Source of the DNA: Variovorax sp037204085
GTDB lineage: Bacteria > Pseudomonadota > Gammaproteobacteria > Burkholderiales > Burkholderiaceae_C
Assembly (NCBI RefSeq): GCF_037204085.1
Contig: NZ_JBBCBW010000004.1
Location: 62,001 to 126,000, forward strand
Length of the DNA: 64,000 nt
Direction of reading: 5' to 3'
Position 1 is the stretch's first letter. Every line of letters begins with the position of its first letter. Below, piece after piece: positions 1 to 7,946 of the stretch. Below the pieces are notes generated by a model, which was not told where the DNA came from, made no database searches, and worked only from the letters and a program-made list of their open reading frames with translations. A program made the translations under genes and the position numbers.

Positions 1-1214
1 TGGAACGCTACGGCTTTCTGGGCGGCATGGGCACCGCGGGCGGCGTGACCAACTTCGCGGGCCTGTATGGCAAGCGCAACGGCGAGATGACGCTGCTGGT
101 GCGCGGCGTGGTCGACGACCTGCTCGCGCGCATCGACGCGCTGGGCGGCCTCAACAAGCCGCAGGACGGCATGCAGGGCCGCATTCGCGTGCGCTCCTAC
201 GACACCTCGGCCTACAAGATCGCGGCCGACCAGTTGCTGGCAGGTGCCGGCGTGAACCTGCTGTTCCATGCCTGGGCGGCGGCGGTGGTGCGCGACGGCA
301 ACCGCATCGCGGCGCTCGTGGTCGAAACCAAGTCGGGCCGGCAGGCCATTCGCGCCAATGCATTCATCGACGCGAGCGGCGACGCCGATGTGGCGGCCTT
401 TGCGGGCGTGCCCTTCGAAGTGGGCGACGGCCACGGCAGCGGCCTGTTCCCCACCACGATGTTCCGCGTCGGCCAGGTCGATGCAGAGCCGGCCCTTGCG
501 GCCGTCGGCGAGTTCAAGGCCATCAACGACCTGATGGCCGCGGTGCAGCAGCAGAAGCCCGGCAAGTACAAGTTTCCGCGCGAAGGCGCGATCCTCCGGC
601 CCAACATCGATCCGCGCGAGTGGCGCGCCAACGTCACGCAGATCCGCAATGCCGCGGGCCGCGCGATGAACGGCGTGGATGCGCGCGAGCTCACCGAAGG
701 CGAGCTCGAAGGCCGGCGGCAGATTGCCGAGTACTTCAAGTTCATGAAGGCCGAGGTGCCGGGTTTTGCAAAGTCGGCCATCGTCGAGATCGCGCCGCAG
801 GTCGGCATCCGCGAAACGCGCCGGATCGAAGGTCTCTATGCGCTCACCGGCGAGGACATCCTCTCGTCGGCCACGTTCGACGACACCATCGGCATCAATG
901 CCTGGCCGATGGAAATGCACGCCGACGGCCGCATCGATTGGGCCTTTCCGCGCGACGAAAATCGCACCTACAACCAGCTGCCCTGGCGCATGCTGGTGCC
1001 GCGCACTGTCGACAACCTGCTGGTGGCCGGCCGCTGCGCCGCCATGACGCACGAGGGCCAGTCGGCCGCACGTGCGAGCGGCGGTTGCTTTGTGATGGGG
1101 CAAGCCGCGGGAACGGCGGCGGCTTCGCTGGGCAGCGGCGCCCGGTTTGCGGACGTCGATGTGCCGGCGCTGCAAGACAAGCTGGCGGCCGACGGCGTCG
1201 ATCTCGACCGCTGA
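1..1214 (+). CDS. FAD-dependent oxidoreductase, 3' part (5' end outside window)
   Basis: The reading frame is already open at base 3, so the N-terminus, including the FAD-binding GxGxxG, lies upstream of the window. The visible ~403 residues match the FAD_oxidored family. There is a glycine-rich GGMGTAGG stretch at the start. IDASGDADVAAFAG is the second FAD-contacting region. GIRETRRIEG is followed near the end by NLLVAGRCAAMTHEGQSAAR, typical of the C-terminal flavin-binding segment. Such proteins are cytosolic flavin oxidoreductases of mostly unassigned substrate. No neighbour suggests a substrate, and no further assignment is offered. It ends 114 bp before tesB. Confidence 0.8.
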   Translation, partial: ERYGFLGGMGTAGGVTNFAGLYGKRNGEMTLLVRGVVDDLLARIDALGGLNKPQDGMQGRIRVRSYDTSAYKIAADQLLAGAGVNLLFHAWAAAVVRDGNRIAALVVETKSGRQAIRANAFIDASGDADVAAFAGVPFEVGDGHGSGLFPTTMFRVGQVDAEPALAAVGEFKAINDLMAAVQQQKPGKYKFPREGAILRPNIDPREWRANVTQIRNAAGRAMNGVDARELTEGELEGRRQIAEYFKFMKAEVPGFAKSAIVEIAPQVGIRETRRIEGLYALTGEDILSSATFDDTIGINAWPMEMHADGRIDWAFPRDENRTYNQLPWRMLVPRTVDNLLVAGRCAAMTHEGQSAARASGGCFVMGQAAGTAAASLGSGARFADVDVPALQDKLAADGVDLDR

Positions 1215-1328
1215 GCCTGCGGGGGCCGGGCCGGCTGGCGCTGACCGGCCCGCGACAGCCCGCGGGCCCGGCCTTTGCTATGGTTGCGGGTTGATTCTTT
1301 TTGCTGACGCTTGCAGCCTTTTCTTCCG

Positions 1329-2207
1329 ATGACCACCGACCCCGCCACCGCCGCCCGCCTTGTCGACGAACTCGTCGCGCTCATGCAGCTAGAGCCGCTG
1401 GGCGGCGACAAATTCCTGGCCCAGAGCGAAGACATCGGCACGCCCGCTGTGTTCGGCGGCCAGGTGCTCGGCCAATCGCTGGCAGCCGCAAGCCTCACGG
1501 TCGGCGCCGACCGGCCGGTGCATTCGATGCACGCCTACTTCCTGCTGCCCGGCGAGCATGCGCCCATCGAATACAGCGTGGACCGTGTGCGCGACGGCCG
1601 CAGCTTCACCACGCGGCACGTGGTGGCGCGACAGCAGGAGCGCATCATTTTCGAGATGTCGGCGTCATTCCAGACGGTGGACGACGGCGTCGAACACCAG
1701 TTCACCATGCCAACGGTGCAAGGCCCCGAAGGCCTGGTGAGCGAGCTCGACCGGCGCATCGCGCTCGGCGACCGGTTGCCCGAGCGCTGGCGCATCAAGG
1801 GCCTGGAGCCGCACGGCATCGAATACCGCCGCGTGGAGGCCGACGACCTGCTGACGCCGGAAGTTCGCCCGTCCGAAAGCGCGATCTGGATGCGCGCCAT
1901 TGCACCGCTGCCCGACAACCCCGTGGTGCACCGCGCGCTGCTCGCCTATGCCTCCGACCACGGCCTGCTGCGCGCCGCCATGCTGCCGCACGGCCTGAGT
2001 TTCATGAGCGGCCAGGTACGCCCCGCAAGCCTCGACCACGCCATGTGGTTCCACCGCGATTTCCGCATGGACGACTGGCTGCTCTACGTACTCGACTCGC
2101 CGAGCGCCAGCGGCGCGCGGGGCTTGTGCCGCGGCAGCTTGTATTCCCGGGACGGACGGCTTGTGGCTTCTACGGCGCAAGAGGGGATGCTGCGGGTCAA
2201 GCGCTGA
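1329..2207 (+). CDS. tesB: acyl-CoA thioesterase II
   Basis: Double hot-dog thioesterase that hydrolyses medium- and long-chain acyl-CoA to free acid and CoA in the cytosol. It is 292 residues long, the usual size. The first hot-dog carries VFGGQVLGQSLAAA (about 41-54). The second has SLDHAMWFH (234-242) and ends with STAQEGMLR. The catalytic residues known from E. coli TesB (Asp, Thr, Gln) align with Asp210, Ser234 (a conservative replacement of Thr) and Gln284. The ATG at 1329 is preferred over an in-frame TTG at 1311 because homologues start close to it. The stop lies 3 bp before a long inverted-repeat element. Confidence 0.9.
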   Translation: MTTDPATAARLVDELVALMQLEPLGGDKFLAQSEDIGTPAVFGGQVLGQSLAAASLTVGADRPVHSMHAYFLLPGEHAPIEYSVDRVRDGRSFTTRHVVARQQERIIFEMSASFQTVDDGVEHQFTMPTVQGPEGLVSELDRRIALGDRLPERWRIKGLEPHGIEYRRVEADDLLTPEVRPSESAIWMRAIAPLPDNPVVHRALLAYASDHGLLRAAMLPHGLSFMSGQVRPASLDHAMWFHRDFRMDDWLLYVLDSPSASGARGLCRGSLYSRDGRLVASTAQEGMLRVKR

Positions 2208-2210
2208 GAC

Positions 2211-2482
2211 GCTGTTGTTCAGGGCGCGCACCCGCCGACGGGGTACCTTTCTCCGCGAATGTCCCCCGGCCTGCGGCCTCCTCCTTTATTTCGCTGCGCA
2301 AGGCACCCCGCCAGCGGGTGCGTCATCCAGAGCGGTGGTTGATCAGCGGTACACCACGAGCGTGCCCAAGTGCACAGGGCATCGGGTGCTCCGCGCAGCG
2401 AAATAAAGGAGGAGGGCGAAGCCCGGGGGACATTCGCGGAGGGGAGTACCCGGTGGCCTTTGCACAAGCCCTGAACAACAGC
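2211..2482. repeat. long imperfect inverted-repeat intergenic element (MITE/REP-like)
   Basis: The 272-bp element fills most of the gap between tesB and the SDR gene. Its ends are a perfect 15-bp inverted repeat: gctgttgttcagggc at 2211-2225 and its complement at 2468-2482. Two further perfect inner arms are 19 bp (2251-2269 with 2423-2441) and 21 bp (2279-2299 with 2393-2413). Between them the arms pair imperfectly. A 93-bp central spacer holds acaccacgagcgtgcccaag. It has no transposase and no flanking direct repeat that I can see. The transcript would fold into one long hairpin. I recall similar short-ORF-bearing repeats from Variovorax-type genomes, so it is probably one copy of a dispersed family. 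That is recollection, not a search. Confidence 0.8.
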
Positions 2483-2568
2483 GTCCTGAACAAAGAACCC
2501 AGCCCATGCAAATGCCCCGAATCCTTGGCTAAATACGCCTCTCAAAAGAAACGAACCAAGGACCCAGC

Positions 2569-3282
2569 ATGTCTCCCGAAGCACTCAAAAAAGTAGCCAT
2601 AGTCACCGCCGGCGGCAGCGGCATGGGCGCCGCCGCAGCGCGCAAACTTGCGGACGACGGCTTTCGCGTCGCCATCCTCTCATCATCGGGAAAGGGCGAG
2701 GCGCTTGCCGCAGAGCTTGGTGGCATTGGCGTGACTGGCTCCAACCAGTCGAACGACGACCTGAAGCGATTGGTCGACAAGGTCACTGAAGAATGGGGCC
2801 GCGTCGATGTGCTGGTCAACAGCGCGGGCCACGGTCCCCGCGCGCCCATTCTCGACATCACCGATGAAGACTGGCACAGGGGAATGGATGTCTACCTGCT
2901 GAGCGCGGTGCGCCCGAGCCGCCTTGTCGCGCCGCTCATGGTCAAGCAGGGCGGCGGCACCATCATCAACATCTCGACCTTCGCCGCCTTCGAGCCCGAC
3001 CCCGTGTTTCCGACCTCGGGCGTGTTCCGCGCGGGCCTCGCGGCCTTTACCAAGCTCTTTGCCGATAAATACGCCGCACAAAATGTGCGCATGAACAACG
3101 TGCTGCCGGGCTTCATCGACAGCTTGCCCGAGAAGCCCGAGTTCCGCTCGCGCATTCCAATGGGCCGCTACGGCAAGAGCAGCGAGATTGCCGCCGTCAT
3201 CGGCTTTCTCGCATCGGAAGGTGCGGGCTACATCACCGGGCAGAACCTGCGCGTAGACGGCGGCATCACGCGCTCGGTGTAA
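2569..3282 (+). CDS. SDR family protein with non-canonical active site
   Basis: A 237-residue short-chain dehydrogenase/reductase fold. The nucleotide-binding motif is TAGGSGMG (residues 13-20, TGxxxGxG type). NSAG stabilises the central sheet, NISTFAAF is the strand carrying the catalytic Ser, and the end is YITGQNLRVDGG. The usual YxxxK catalytic pair is absent: where YxxxKAGL is expected the sequence reads SGVFRAGL, so Tyr becomes Ser and Lys becomes Arg. Some BKR-like SDR subgroups share this loss. The protein may therefore bind NAD(P) but use different chemistry or act as a non-enzyme. The start follows an AAGGAC Shine-Dalgarno and comes just after the inverted-repeat element. Confidence 0.85.
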   Translation: MSPEALKKVAIVTAGGSGMGAAAARKLADDGFRVAILSSSGKGEALAAELGGIGVTGSNQSNDDLKRLVDKVTEEWGRVDVLVNSAGHGPRAPILDITDEDWHRGMDVYLLSAVRPSRLVAPLMVKQGGGTIINISTFAAFEPDPVFPTSGVFRAGLAAFTKLFADKYAAQNVRMNNVLPGFIDSLPEKPEFRSRIPMGRYGKSSEIAAVIGFLASEGAGYITGQNLRVDGGITRSV

Positions 3283-3314
3283 GCGCCCTGGGGGCGGGCG
3301 CCCGAGGCGCTACC

Positions 3315-3320
3315 TACAAT
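3315..3320 (+). promoter_or_regulatory. possible -10 box TACAAT for the SulP gene
   Basis: TACAAT differs from the sigma-70 -10 consensus at one base and lies 67 bp before the ATG of the SulP gene. No convincing -35 box is found 16-18 bp upstream, so this is a weak call. Confidence 0.3.
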
Positions 3321-3387
3321 CGAGAGCATCTGCCCGTGAGGCGTGGCGCGGCCTTTCTTGTCGCCGCGCGCGGGCCGCTCTCCACTC

Positions 3388-4848
3388 ATGTCTTCTCCAC
3401 ACAGCCGCTTGCGAGCCGAATGGTTCCCGAGCATTCCGCGCGAACTGATGGCCGGTGCCGTCGCCACCTTCGCCCTCATTCCCGAAGTCATCGCTTTTTC
3501 GTTCGTTGCCGGGGTCGATCCGGCCGTCGGGCTGTTTGCTTCGTTCATCATCAGCATCGTCATTGCCTTTACCGGAGGCCGGCCCGCCATGGTCTCTGCT
3601 GCGGCAGGGTCGGTGGCGCTTGTGGCCGCACCGCTGGTGCATGCGCACGGCCTGCCCTACCTGCTGGCCGCCGGCGTGCTGGCCGGGGCCATGCAGATCG
3701 TGTTCGGCCTGCTGCGGCTCGGCGTGCTGATGCGCTTCGTTTCCACGTCGGTGCGCACGGGCTTCGTCAACGCGTTGGCCATCCTGATCTTCGCGGCGCA
3801 AATGCCGCACTTCATCGGCGCCAACACGGCCACCTGGGCCATGGTGGGGCTGGGGCTTGCCATCATCTACCTGCTGCCGCGTATCACCACCGCCGTGCCC
3901 TCGCCGCTGGTGTGCATCGTGGTGGTCACGCTCGTGGGCCACTGGCTGGGTTTGCCGCTCAAGACCGTGGCGGACCTCGGCCAGTTGCCCGACGCGCTGC
4001 CCGCCTTTGCGTGGCTCTCGGTGCCCATGTCGCTCGATACGCTGCGCATCATCGCGCTGCCGGCCTTTGCTATCGCGATGGTCGGGCTGCTCGAATCGAT
4101 GATGACCGCCAGCGTGGTGGACGACCTTACCGACACGCCGAGCTCCAAGAACCGCGAATGCAGCGGCCTGGGCGTTGCCAATGTCGCGGCAAGCTTCTTC
4201 GGCGGCATCGCAGGCTGCGGAATGATCGGCCAGACCGTGAGCAACGTGCGCTACGGTGGGCGCGGCCGGTTGTCCACGCTGTTCGCGGGCGTCTTCCTGC
4301 TGATCCTCATGGTGCTGCTCAAGCCCTGGGTGTCGCAAGTGCCGGTGGCGGCGCTGGTGGCCATCATGGTCATGGTGTCGGCCTCCACCTTCGATTGGGG
4401 TTCTCTGCGCACGCTGGTGCGCCACCCGCGCATGTCCAGCGCCGTCATGCTCGCGACGGTGGCGGTCACTGTCGCCACCGACAACCTGGCCGCGGGCGTG
4501 GCCACCGGCGTGATGCTGAGCGGCGTGTTCTTCACCTTCAAGGTCGCGCGCCTGCTGCACGTGCATGCAGAAGACGTCGATGAAGGCGGCCCGCGCGTCT
4601 ATCGCGTGAGCGGCCAGGTGTTCTTTGCCTCGGCCGACATGCTGGTCGATGCCTTCGACGTGCGCGAGATCGACGGCGCACCCGTGCACATCGATGTGTC
4701 GCAAGCGCACTTCTGGGACGTGACCGCTGTGGCCGCGCTCAACAAGGTGGTCGAGCGACTGCGCAAGCATGGCAGCGTGGTGAACGTGACCGGGCTCAAC
4801 CAGGCCAGCCGAGACCTTATCCTGAGGCTCGACGCGGCGCCCGAATGA
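3388..4848 (+). CDS. SulP family inorganic anion transporter with STAS domain
   Basis: A 486-residue inner-membrane transporter. An N-terminal sulfate_transp domain has many hydrophobic helices, from residue ~15 to ~390. It includes the conserved segment SSKNRECSGLGVANVAASFF and the following GCGMIGQTVSNVRYGGRGRL. The C-terminal ~90 residues (GQVFFASADMLVDAF onward) form a cytosolic STAS domain. SulP members move sulfate, bicarbonate, dicarboxylates or other anions by symport or exchange. The substrate cannot be read from sequence. The ATG at 3388 is preferred over an upstream in-frame GTG at 3343, which would add residues not expected in the family. The methyltransferase gene follows 28 bp later. 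Confidence 0.88.
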   Translation: MSSPHSRLRAEWFPSIPRELMAGAVATFALIPEVIAFSFVAGVDPAVGLFASFIISIVIAFTGGRPAMVSAAAGSVALVAAPLVHAHGLPYLLAAGVLAGAMQIVFGLLRLGVLMRFVSTSVRTGFVNALAILIFAAQMPHFIGANTATWAMVGLGLAIIYLLPRITTAVPSPLVCIVVVTLVGHWLGLPLKTVADLGQLPDALPAFAWLSVPMSLDTLRIIALPAFAIAMVGLLESMMTASVVDDLTDTPSSKNRECSGLGVANVAASFFGGIAGCGMIGQTVSNVRYGGRGRLSTLFAGVFLLILMVLLKPWVSQVPVAALVAIMVMVSASTFDWGSLRTLVRHPRMSSAVMLATVAVTVATDNLAAGVATGVMLSGVFFTFKVARLLHVHAEDVDEGGPRVYRVSGQVFFASADMLVDAFDVREIDGAPVHIDVSQAHFWDVTAVAALNKVVERLRKHGSVVNVTGLNQASRDLILRLDAAPE

Positions 4849-4876
4849 GCAGCAACCGCCGCGCGGAAAGGCTCCC

Positions 4877-5485
4877 ATGACCATTCCCGACCCTGCGCTG
4901 AAGAACATGCGCCGCACCATCGAGTCCTACGAAGGGGCGGCCCGCGAATACAACGCGATCGTGGCAGGCCACCGGCCGCCCGAAATCGAGGATGCGCTCC
5001 GCCGGATGATGCAGCTCATACCCGCCGGCGGCGCCGTGCTCGAGATCGGTTCCGGATCGGGGCAGGACGCCGACTTCGTCGAGGCACTGGGCGGTGTCGT
5101 CAGGCGCACCGATGCGGTCCAGGCGTTTCTCGACCTGCAGGCGGAACGCGGCAAGAAGGGCGAGCTGCTAAATGTCGTCACGGATGCGCTGGGCGGGCCG
5201 TATAGCGCAGTCGTCGCGATGTGCGTGCTGATCCATGTCGATCGCGAGCAGATCGCGCCAGTCCTGCGCAAGGTGTTCAACGCACTCGAGCCCGGCGGCG
5301 TCTTCCTGGTGGCCATGCGCATCGGCGAAGGCGAGACGAACGACGACTATCACACCGTGTACTGGGCGAAGGACCGGTTCGCCGAAGCGCTTGCAGCGGC
5401 GGGCTTGCACACGCAGTGGAGCAGCCAGTGGATCGGCCGCGACAACGTGACGTGGGCCAACTTCCTGGCGCGCCGTCCGCTGTAG
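4877..5485 (+). CDS. class I SAM-dependent methyltransferase
   Basis: A 202-residue cytosolic methyltransferase. Motif I is VLEIGSGSGQDADF (about 54-67), which binds S-adenosylmethionine. The acidic residue ending strand 2 is in RRTDAVQAF, and a later strand reads YSAVVAMCVLIHVD. The fold matches Methyltransf_11/25-type enzymes acting on small molecules, but the substrate is not evident. A GGAAAGG Shine-Dalgarno precedes the ATG. It lies downstream of the SulP gene on the same strand and converges on livF with an 11-bp gap between stop codons. Confidence 0.85.
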   Translation: MTIPDPALKNMRRTIESYEGAAREYNAIVAGHRPPEIEDALRRMMQLIPAGGAVLEIGSGSGQDADFVEALGGVVRRTDAVQAFLDLQAERGKKGELLNVVTDALGGPYSAVVAMCVLIHVDREQIAPVLRKVFNALEPGGVFLVAMRIGEGETNDDYHTVYWAKDRFAEALAAAGLHTQWSSQWIGRDNVTWANFLARRPL

Positions 5486-5496
5486 CGAACCGAAAT

Positions 5497-6216
5497 CTAC
5501 ACGCCCAGGTAGCGCGTCCAGAGCGAACGGTCGGCGTCGAGCGCGGCCGAGTCGCCCTGCCACACCACGCGTCCGCGCTCCAGGATCACATGGCGGTCGG
5601 CCAGCGGCAGCAGGCGCTGCACGTACTTGTCGACCACCAGGATCGCCTCGCCTTCGGCCTTGAGCGTGGCAATGCAGTGCCAGATTTCCTCGCGGATCAC
5701 CGGTGCAAGGCCCTCGGTGGCCTCGTCGAGGATCAACAGGCGCGGATGCGTGGAGAGCGCGCGGGCAATTGCCAGCATCTGCTGCTCGCCGCCCGAAAGC
5801 TGGTTGCCCGCATTGGCCTTGCGCTCCGCGAGACGCGGAAACAGGGCGTACAGCGCATCGACCGTCCAGCGCGGTGCGCTGCCCGGCCGGGGGCGTGCGA
5901 AGGCGCGCAGGTGCTCGTCGACGCTGAGGTTCGGAAACACATGCCGCCCCTCGGGCACGATGGCCACGCCGCGCCGGGCGATGGCGTCTGGCTTGTGGCC
6001 GCCGATGGCATCGCCGCCGAAGTGCACGCTGCCGCGCATCGGCGCGAGCGTGCCCGTCAGCACCTTCAGCAGCGTGCTCTTGCCCATGCCGTTGCGGCCG
6101 AGCAGCGCGAGCACTTCGCCCGCGCCGATCTTCAGGTCGATACCGAACAGCACCTGGCTGGCACCGTAGCCGGCCTCGACGGATTTCGCGTCGAGCAATG
6201 TGGTGGCCGCGTTCAT
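5497..6216 (-). CDS. livF: branched-chain amino-acid-type ABC transporter ATPase LivF
   Basis: A 239-residue ABC ATPase, last gene of the five-gene liv operon. Walker A is GRNGMGKS (40-47), the signature is LSGGEQQMLAIARAL, and Walker B is LLILDEATEG, where the EATEGLAP ending is typical of LivF. It pairs with LivG to power import through LivH and LivM at the inner membrane. Its ATG (6214-6216) overlaps the livG stop by 3 bp, which indicates translational coupling. Confidence 0.95.
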   Translation of the reverse strand: MNAATTLLDAKSVEAGYGASQVLFGIDLKIGAGEVLALLGRNGMGKSTLLKVLTGTLAPMRGSVHFGGDAIGGHKPDAIARRGVAIVPEGRHVFPNLSVDEHLRAFARPRPGSAPRWTVDALYALFPRLAERKANAGNQLSGGEQQMLAIARALSTHPRLLILDEATEGLAPVIREEIWHCIATLKAEGEAILVVDKYVQRLLPLADRHVILERGRVVWQGDSAALDADRSLWTRYLGV

Positions 6217-6968
6217 GCGTGTCCCTCCGCTTCCGTACCGAGATACACCGCCTGCACGTCGGGGTGCCCGCGCACTTCGTCGGCGGTGCCGCTCATCAGC
6301 ACCCGGCCTTGCACCAGCACCGTGAGCCGGTCGGCCAGGCGGAACACCGCATCCATGTCGTGCTCGATCAGCAGGATGGCCATCGACTCGCGAAGCGATT
6401 CGATCAGCTCCACCATGCGTGCCGATTCGTCAGGGCCCATGCCGGCCATCGGCTCGTCGAGCAGCAGCAGCTTGGGCTCGGCCGCAAGCGCCAGCGCCAC
6501 GTCGAGCGCGCGCTGCGCGCCGTGCGGCAGGGTGCCCGCGATGCGTTGGCGTTCGGCGCCAAGGCCGACGCGTTCGGCAAGCGTTACGGCGCGTTCCACC
6601 AGGGCGCGCTCGTTCGCACGCGGTGCCATGAAGCGCAGGCTGCTGCCCGCATGGGCCTGCGCCGCGAGCATCAGGTTGTCGTGCACGGTTTCCTTGGCAA
6701 ACACCCGCGTTACCTGGAAGCAGCGCGACATGCCGGCCGCCACGCGCTGGTGGTCCTTGAAGCCGGTGATGTCCTTCTCGTCGAGCAGGATGCGCCCGGC
6801 ATCGGCCTTGAGCAGTCCGGTGATCAGGTTGACCAGCGTGGTCTTGCCGGCGCCGTTGGGCCCGATGAGCGCATGCACTTCGCCGCGCTCTACGGTCAGG
6901 TTCACATGGTCGGTTGCGAGCAAGCCGCCAAAGCGCTTGACCAACCCTTCGATTCTGAAAAGGCTCAT
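6213..6968 (-). CDS. livG: branched-chain amino-acid-type ABC transporter ATPase LivG
   Basis: A 251-residue ABC ATPase. Walker A is GPNGAGKT (36-43), and Walker B is KLLLLDEPMAGMGP, where the DEPxAGMxP ending is characteristic of LivG. The signature region around GTLPHGAQRALDVALALA is degenerate, reading LPHGAQR rather than LSYGxQR; the same exchange is seen in some HAAT members. It overlaps livM by the 4-bp ATGA junction at 6965-6968 and livF at its 3' end. Confidence 0.94.
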   Translation of the reverse strand: MSLFRIEGLVKRFGGLLATDHVNLTVERGEVHALIGPNGAGKTTLVNLITGLLKADAGRILLDEKDITGFKDHQRVAAGMSRCFQVTRVFAKETVHDNLMLAAQAHAGSSLRFMAPRANERALVERAVTLAERVGLGAERQRIAGTLPHGAQRALDVALALAAEPKLLLLDEPMAGMGPDESARMVELIESLRESMAILLIEHDMDAVFRLADRLTVLVQGRVLMSGTADEVRGHPDVQAVYLGTEAEGHA

Positions 6969-7945
6969 GCTTTACTCCCTCGCCCCTCTGGGGAGAGGGT
7001 TGGGGTGAGGGGCAAGCGGCGCTTGTAGAGTGCAGCAAGCCCTTTAGGCGCCCACAGCGCAACAGCAATCAACAGCAACCCAAGCGGCATGTGCCAATGC
7101 TCCGTGTGCTGCTTCAAAAATTCTTCGAGCAGCAGCCACACGATGGCACCCACGGGCCCGCCCCAGCTGCGCCCCAGCCCGCCGATCACCACCATGACGA
7201 GCAGCGTGGCCGACTGCGTCCAGTGCATCGTCGCCGGGCTCACGAACCCGTTGCCGCCCGCAAGCAGCGCGCCCGCCAGCCCCGCAATGGCGCCGGCAAT
7301 CGTGAAGGCCACCAGCTGCAGCCGGAACACCGGGTAGCCCAGCGCCCGCATGCGCGTCTCGTTGTCGCGAATGCCCATGAGCGCATGGCCGAAGCGCGAC
7401 TGCGTTGCGCGCTGCAGCCACCAGAGCGCCAGCGCCACGATGACCAGCACCACCCAATAGAAGTTCGACTCGTTGCCCAGGTCGAGCCCGGGCAGCAGCG
7501 TAGGCCGGCTCATCAGCGTGTAGCCGTCGTCGCCGCCATAGCGCCGCAGCGACACCACCACGAAGTACAGCATCTGCGCAAAGGCCAGCGTGGTCATGAT
7601 GAAGTACACGCCGCGCGTGCGCAGCGCGACCGTGCCGATCAGCGCCGCAACCACACCGGCGACCAGCGCTGCCAGCGGCCACATCACCCAGGCCGACATC
7701 ACGCCCGCATCGCTGAGCGCCACCACCGTGTATGCGCCCATGCCGATGAAGCCCGCATGCCCGAGCGCCACCATGCCGCCGAAGCCGAGGATGAAATTGA
7801 GGCTCGCGGCCGCGAGCGCCACCACGAGCACGCGCCGCACAAAGCCGATGTAGAAGTCGAGCCCGAGCAGCGGTGCGACCAGCGGAAACGCCGCGAGCAG
7901 CACAAAGAGCAGCCCGAGTCCGATATAGCGTGAGGAAGACTTCAT
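6965..7945 (-). CDS. livM: branched-chain amino-acid-type ABC transporter permease LivM
   Basis: A 326-residue inner-membrane permease. Hydrophobic helices run from the N-terminus. The family pattern LGFGGMVALGHAGFIGMGAY is at about 54-73, and GNGFVSP plus VVIGGLGRSWGGPVGAIV come later. The last ~16 residues (LPLTPTLSPEGRGSKA) are not part of the conserved permease. They are encoded by a dispersed palindromic DNA repeat that the frame runs through before stopping. The gene starts 1 bp after the livH stop and ends in a 4-bp overlap with livG. Confidence 0.93.
   Translation of the reverse strand: MKSSSRYIGLGLLFVLLAAFPLVAPLLGLDFYIGFVRRVLVVALAAASLNFILGFGGMVALGHAGFIGMGAYTVVALSDAGVMSAWVMWPLAALVAGVVAALIGTVALRTRGVYFIMTTLAFAQMLYFVVVSLRRYGGDDGYTLMSRPTLLPGLDLGNESNFYWVVLVIVALALWWLQRATQSRFGHALMGIRDNETRMRALGYPVFRLQLVAFTIAGAIAGLAGALLAGGNGFVSPATMHWTQSATLLVMVVIGGLGRSWGGPVGAIVWLLLEEFLKQHTEHWHMPLGLLLIAVALWAPKGLAALYKRRLPLTPTLSPEGRGSKA
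6977..7013. repeat. palindromic 'PLTPTLSPEGRG' repeat inside the livM 3' end
   Basis: An inverted repeat (ccctcgcccc at 6977-6986 and ggggagaggg at 6990-6999, loop tct, one mismatch) is followed by ttggggtgaggggc. Read on the minus strand it encodes PLTPTLSPEGRG. This unit is familiar as a widely dispersed, normally intergenic repeat in many proteobacteria. Here it forms the C-terminal coding end of livM. Confidence 0.75.
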
Positions 7946-7946
7946 T

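Noticed and set aside
2219..2584. Open frames on both strands inside the inverted-repeat element (also plus-strand to 2596)
   Set aside because: They follow the repeat arms, lack ribosome-binding sites, and read as similar peptides from both arms because the DNA is an inverted repeat.
3310..4920. A 536-codon minus-strand frame opposite the SulP gene
   Set aside because: His/Gln/Arg-rich antisense translation without a fold. SulP and STAS motifs are on the plus strand.
6977..6999. Rho-independent terminator between livM and livG
   Set aside because: The hairpin lies within coding sequence, lacks a U tract, and the genes overlap. It is better explained as a dispersed repeat.
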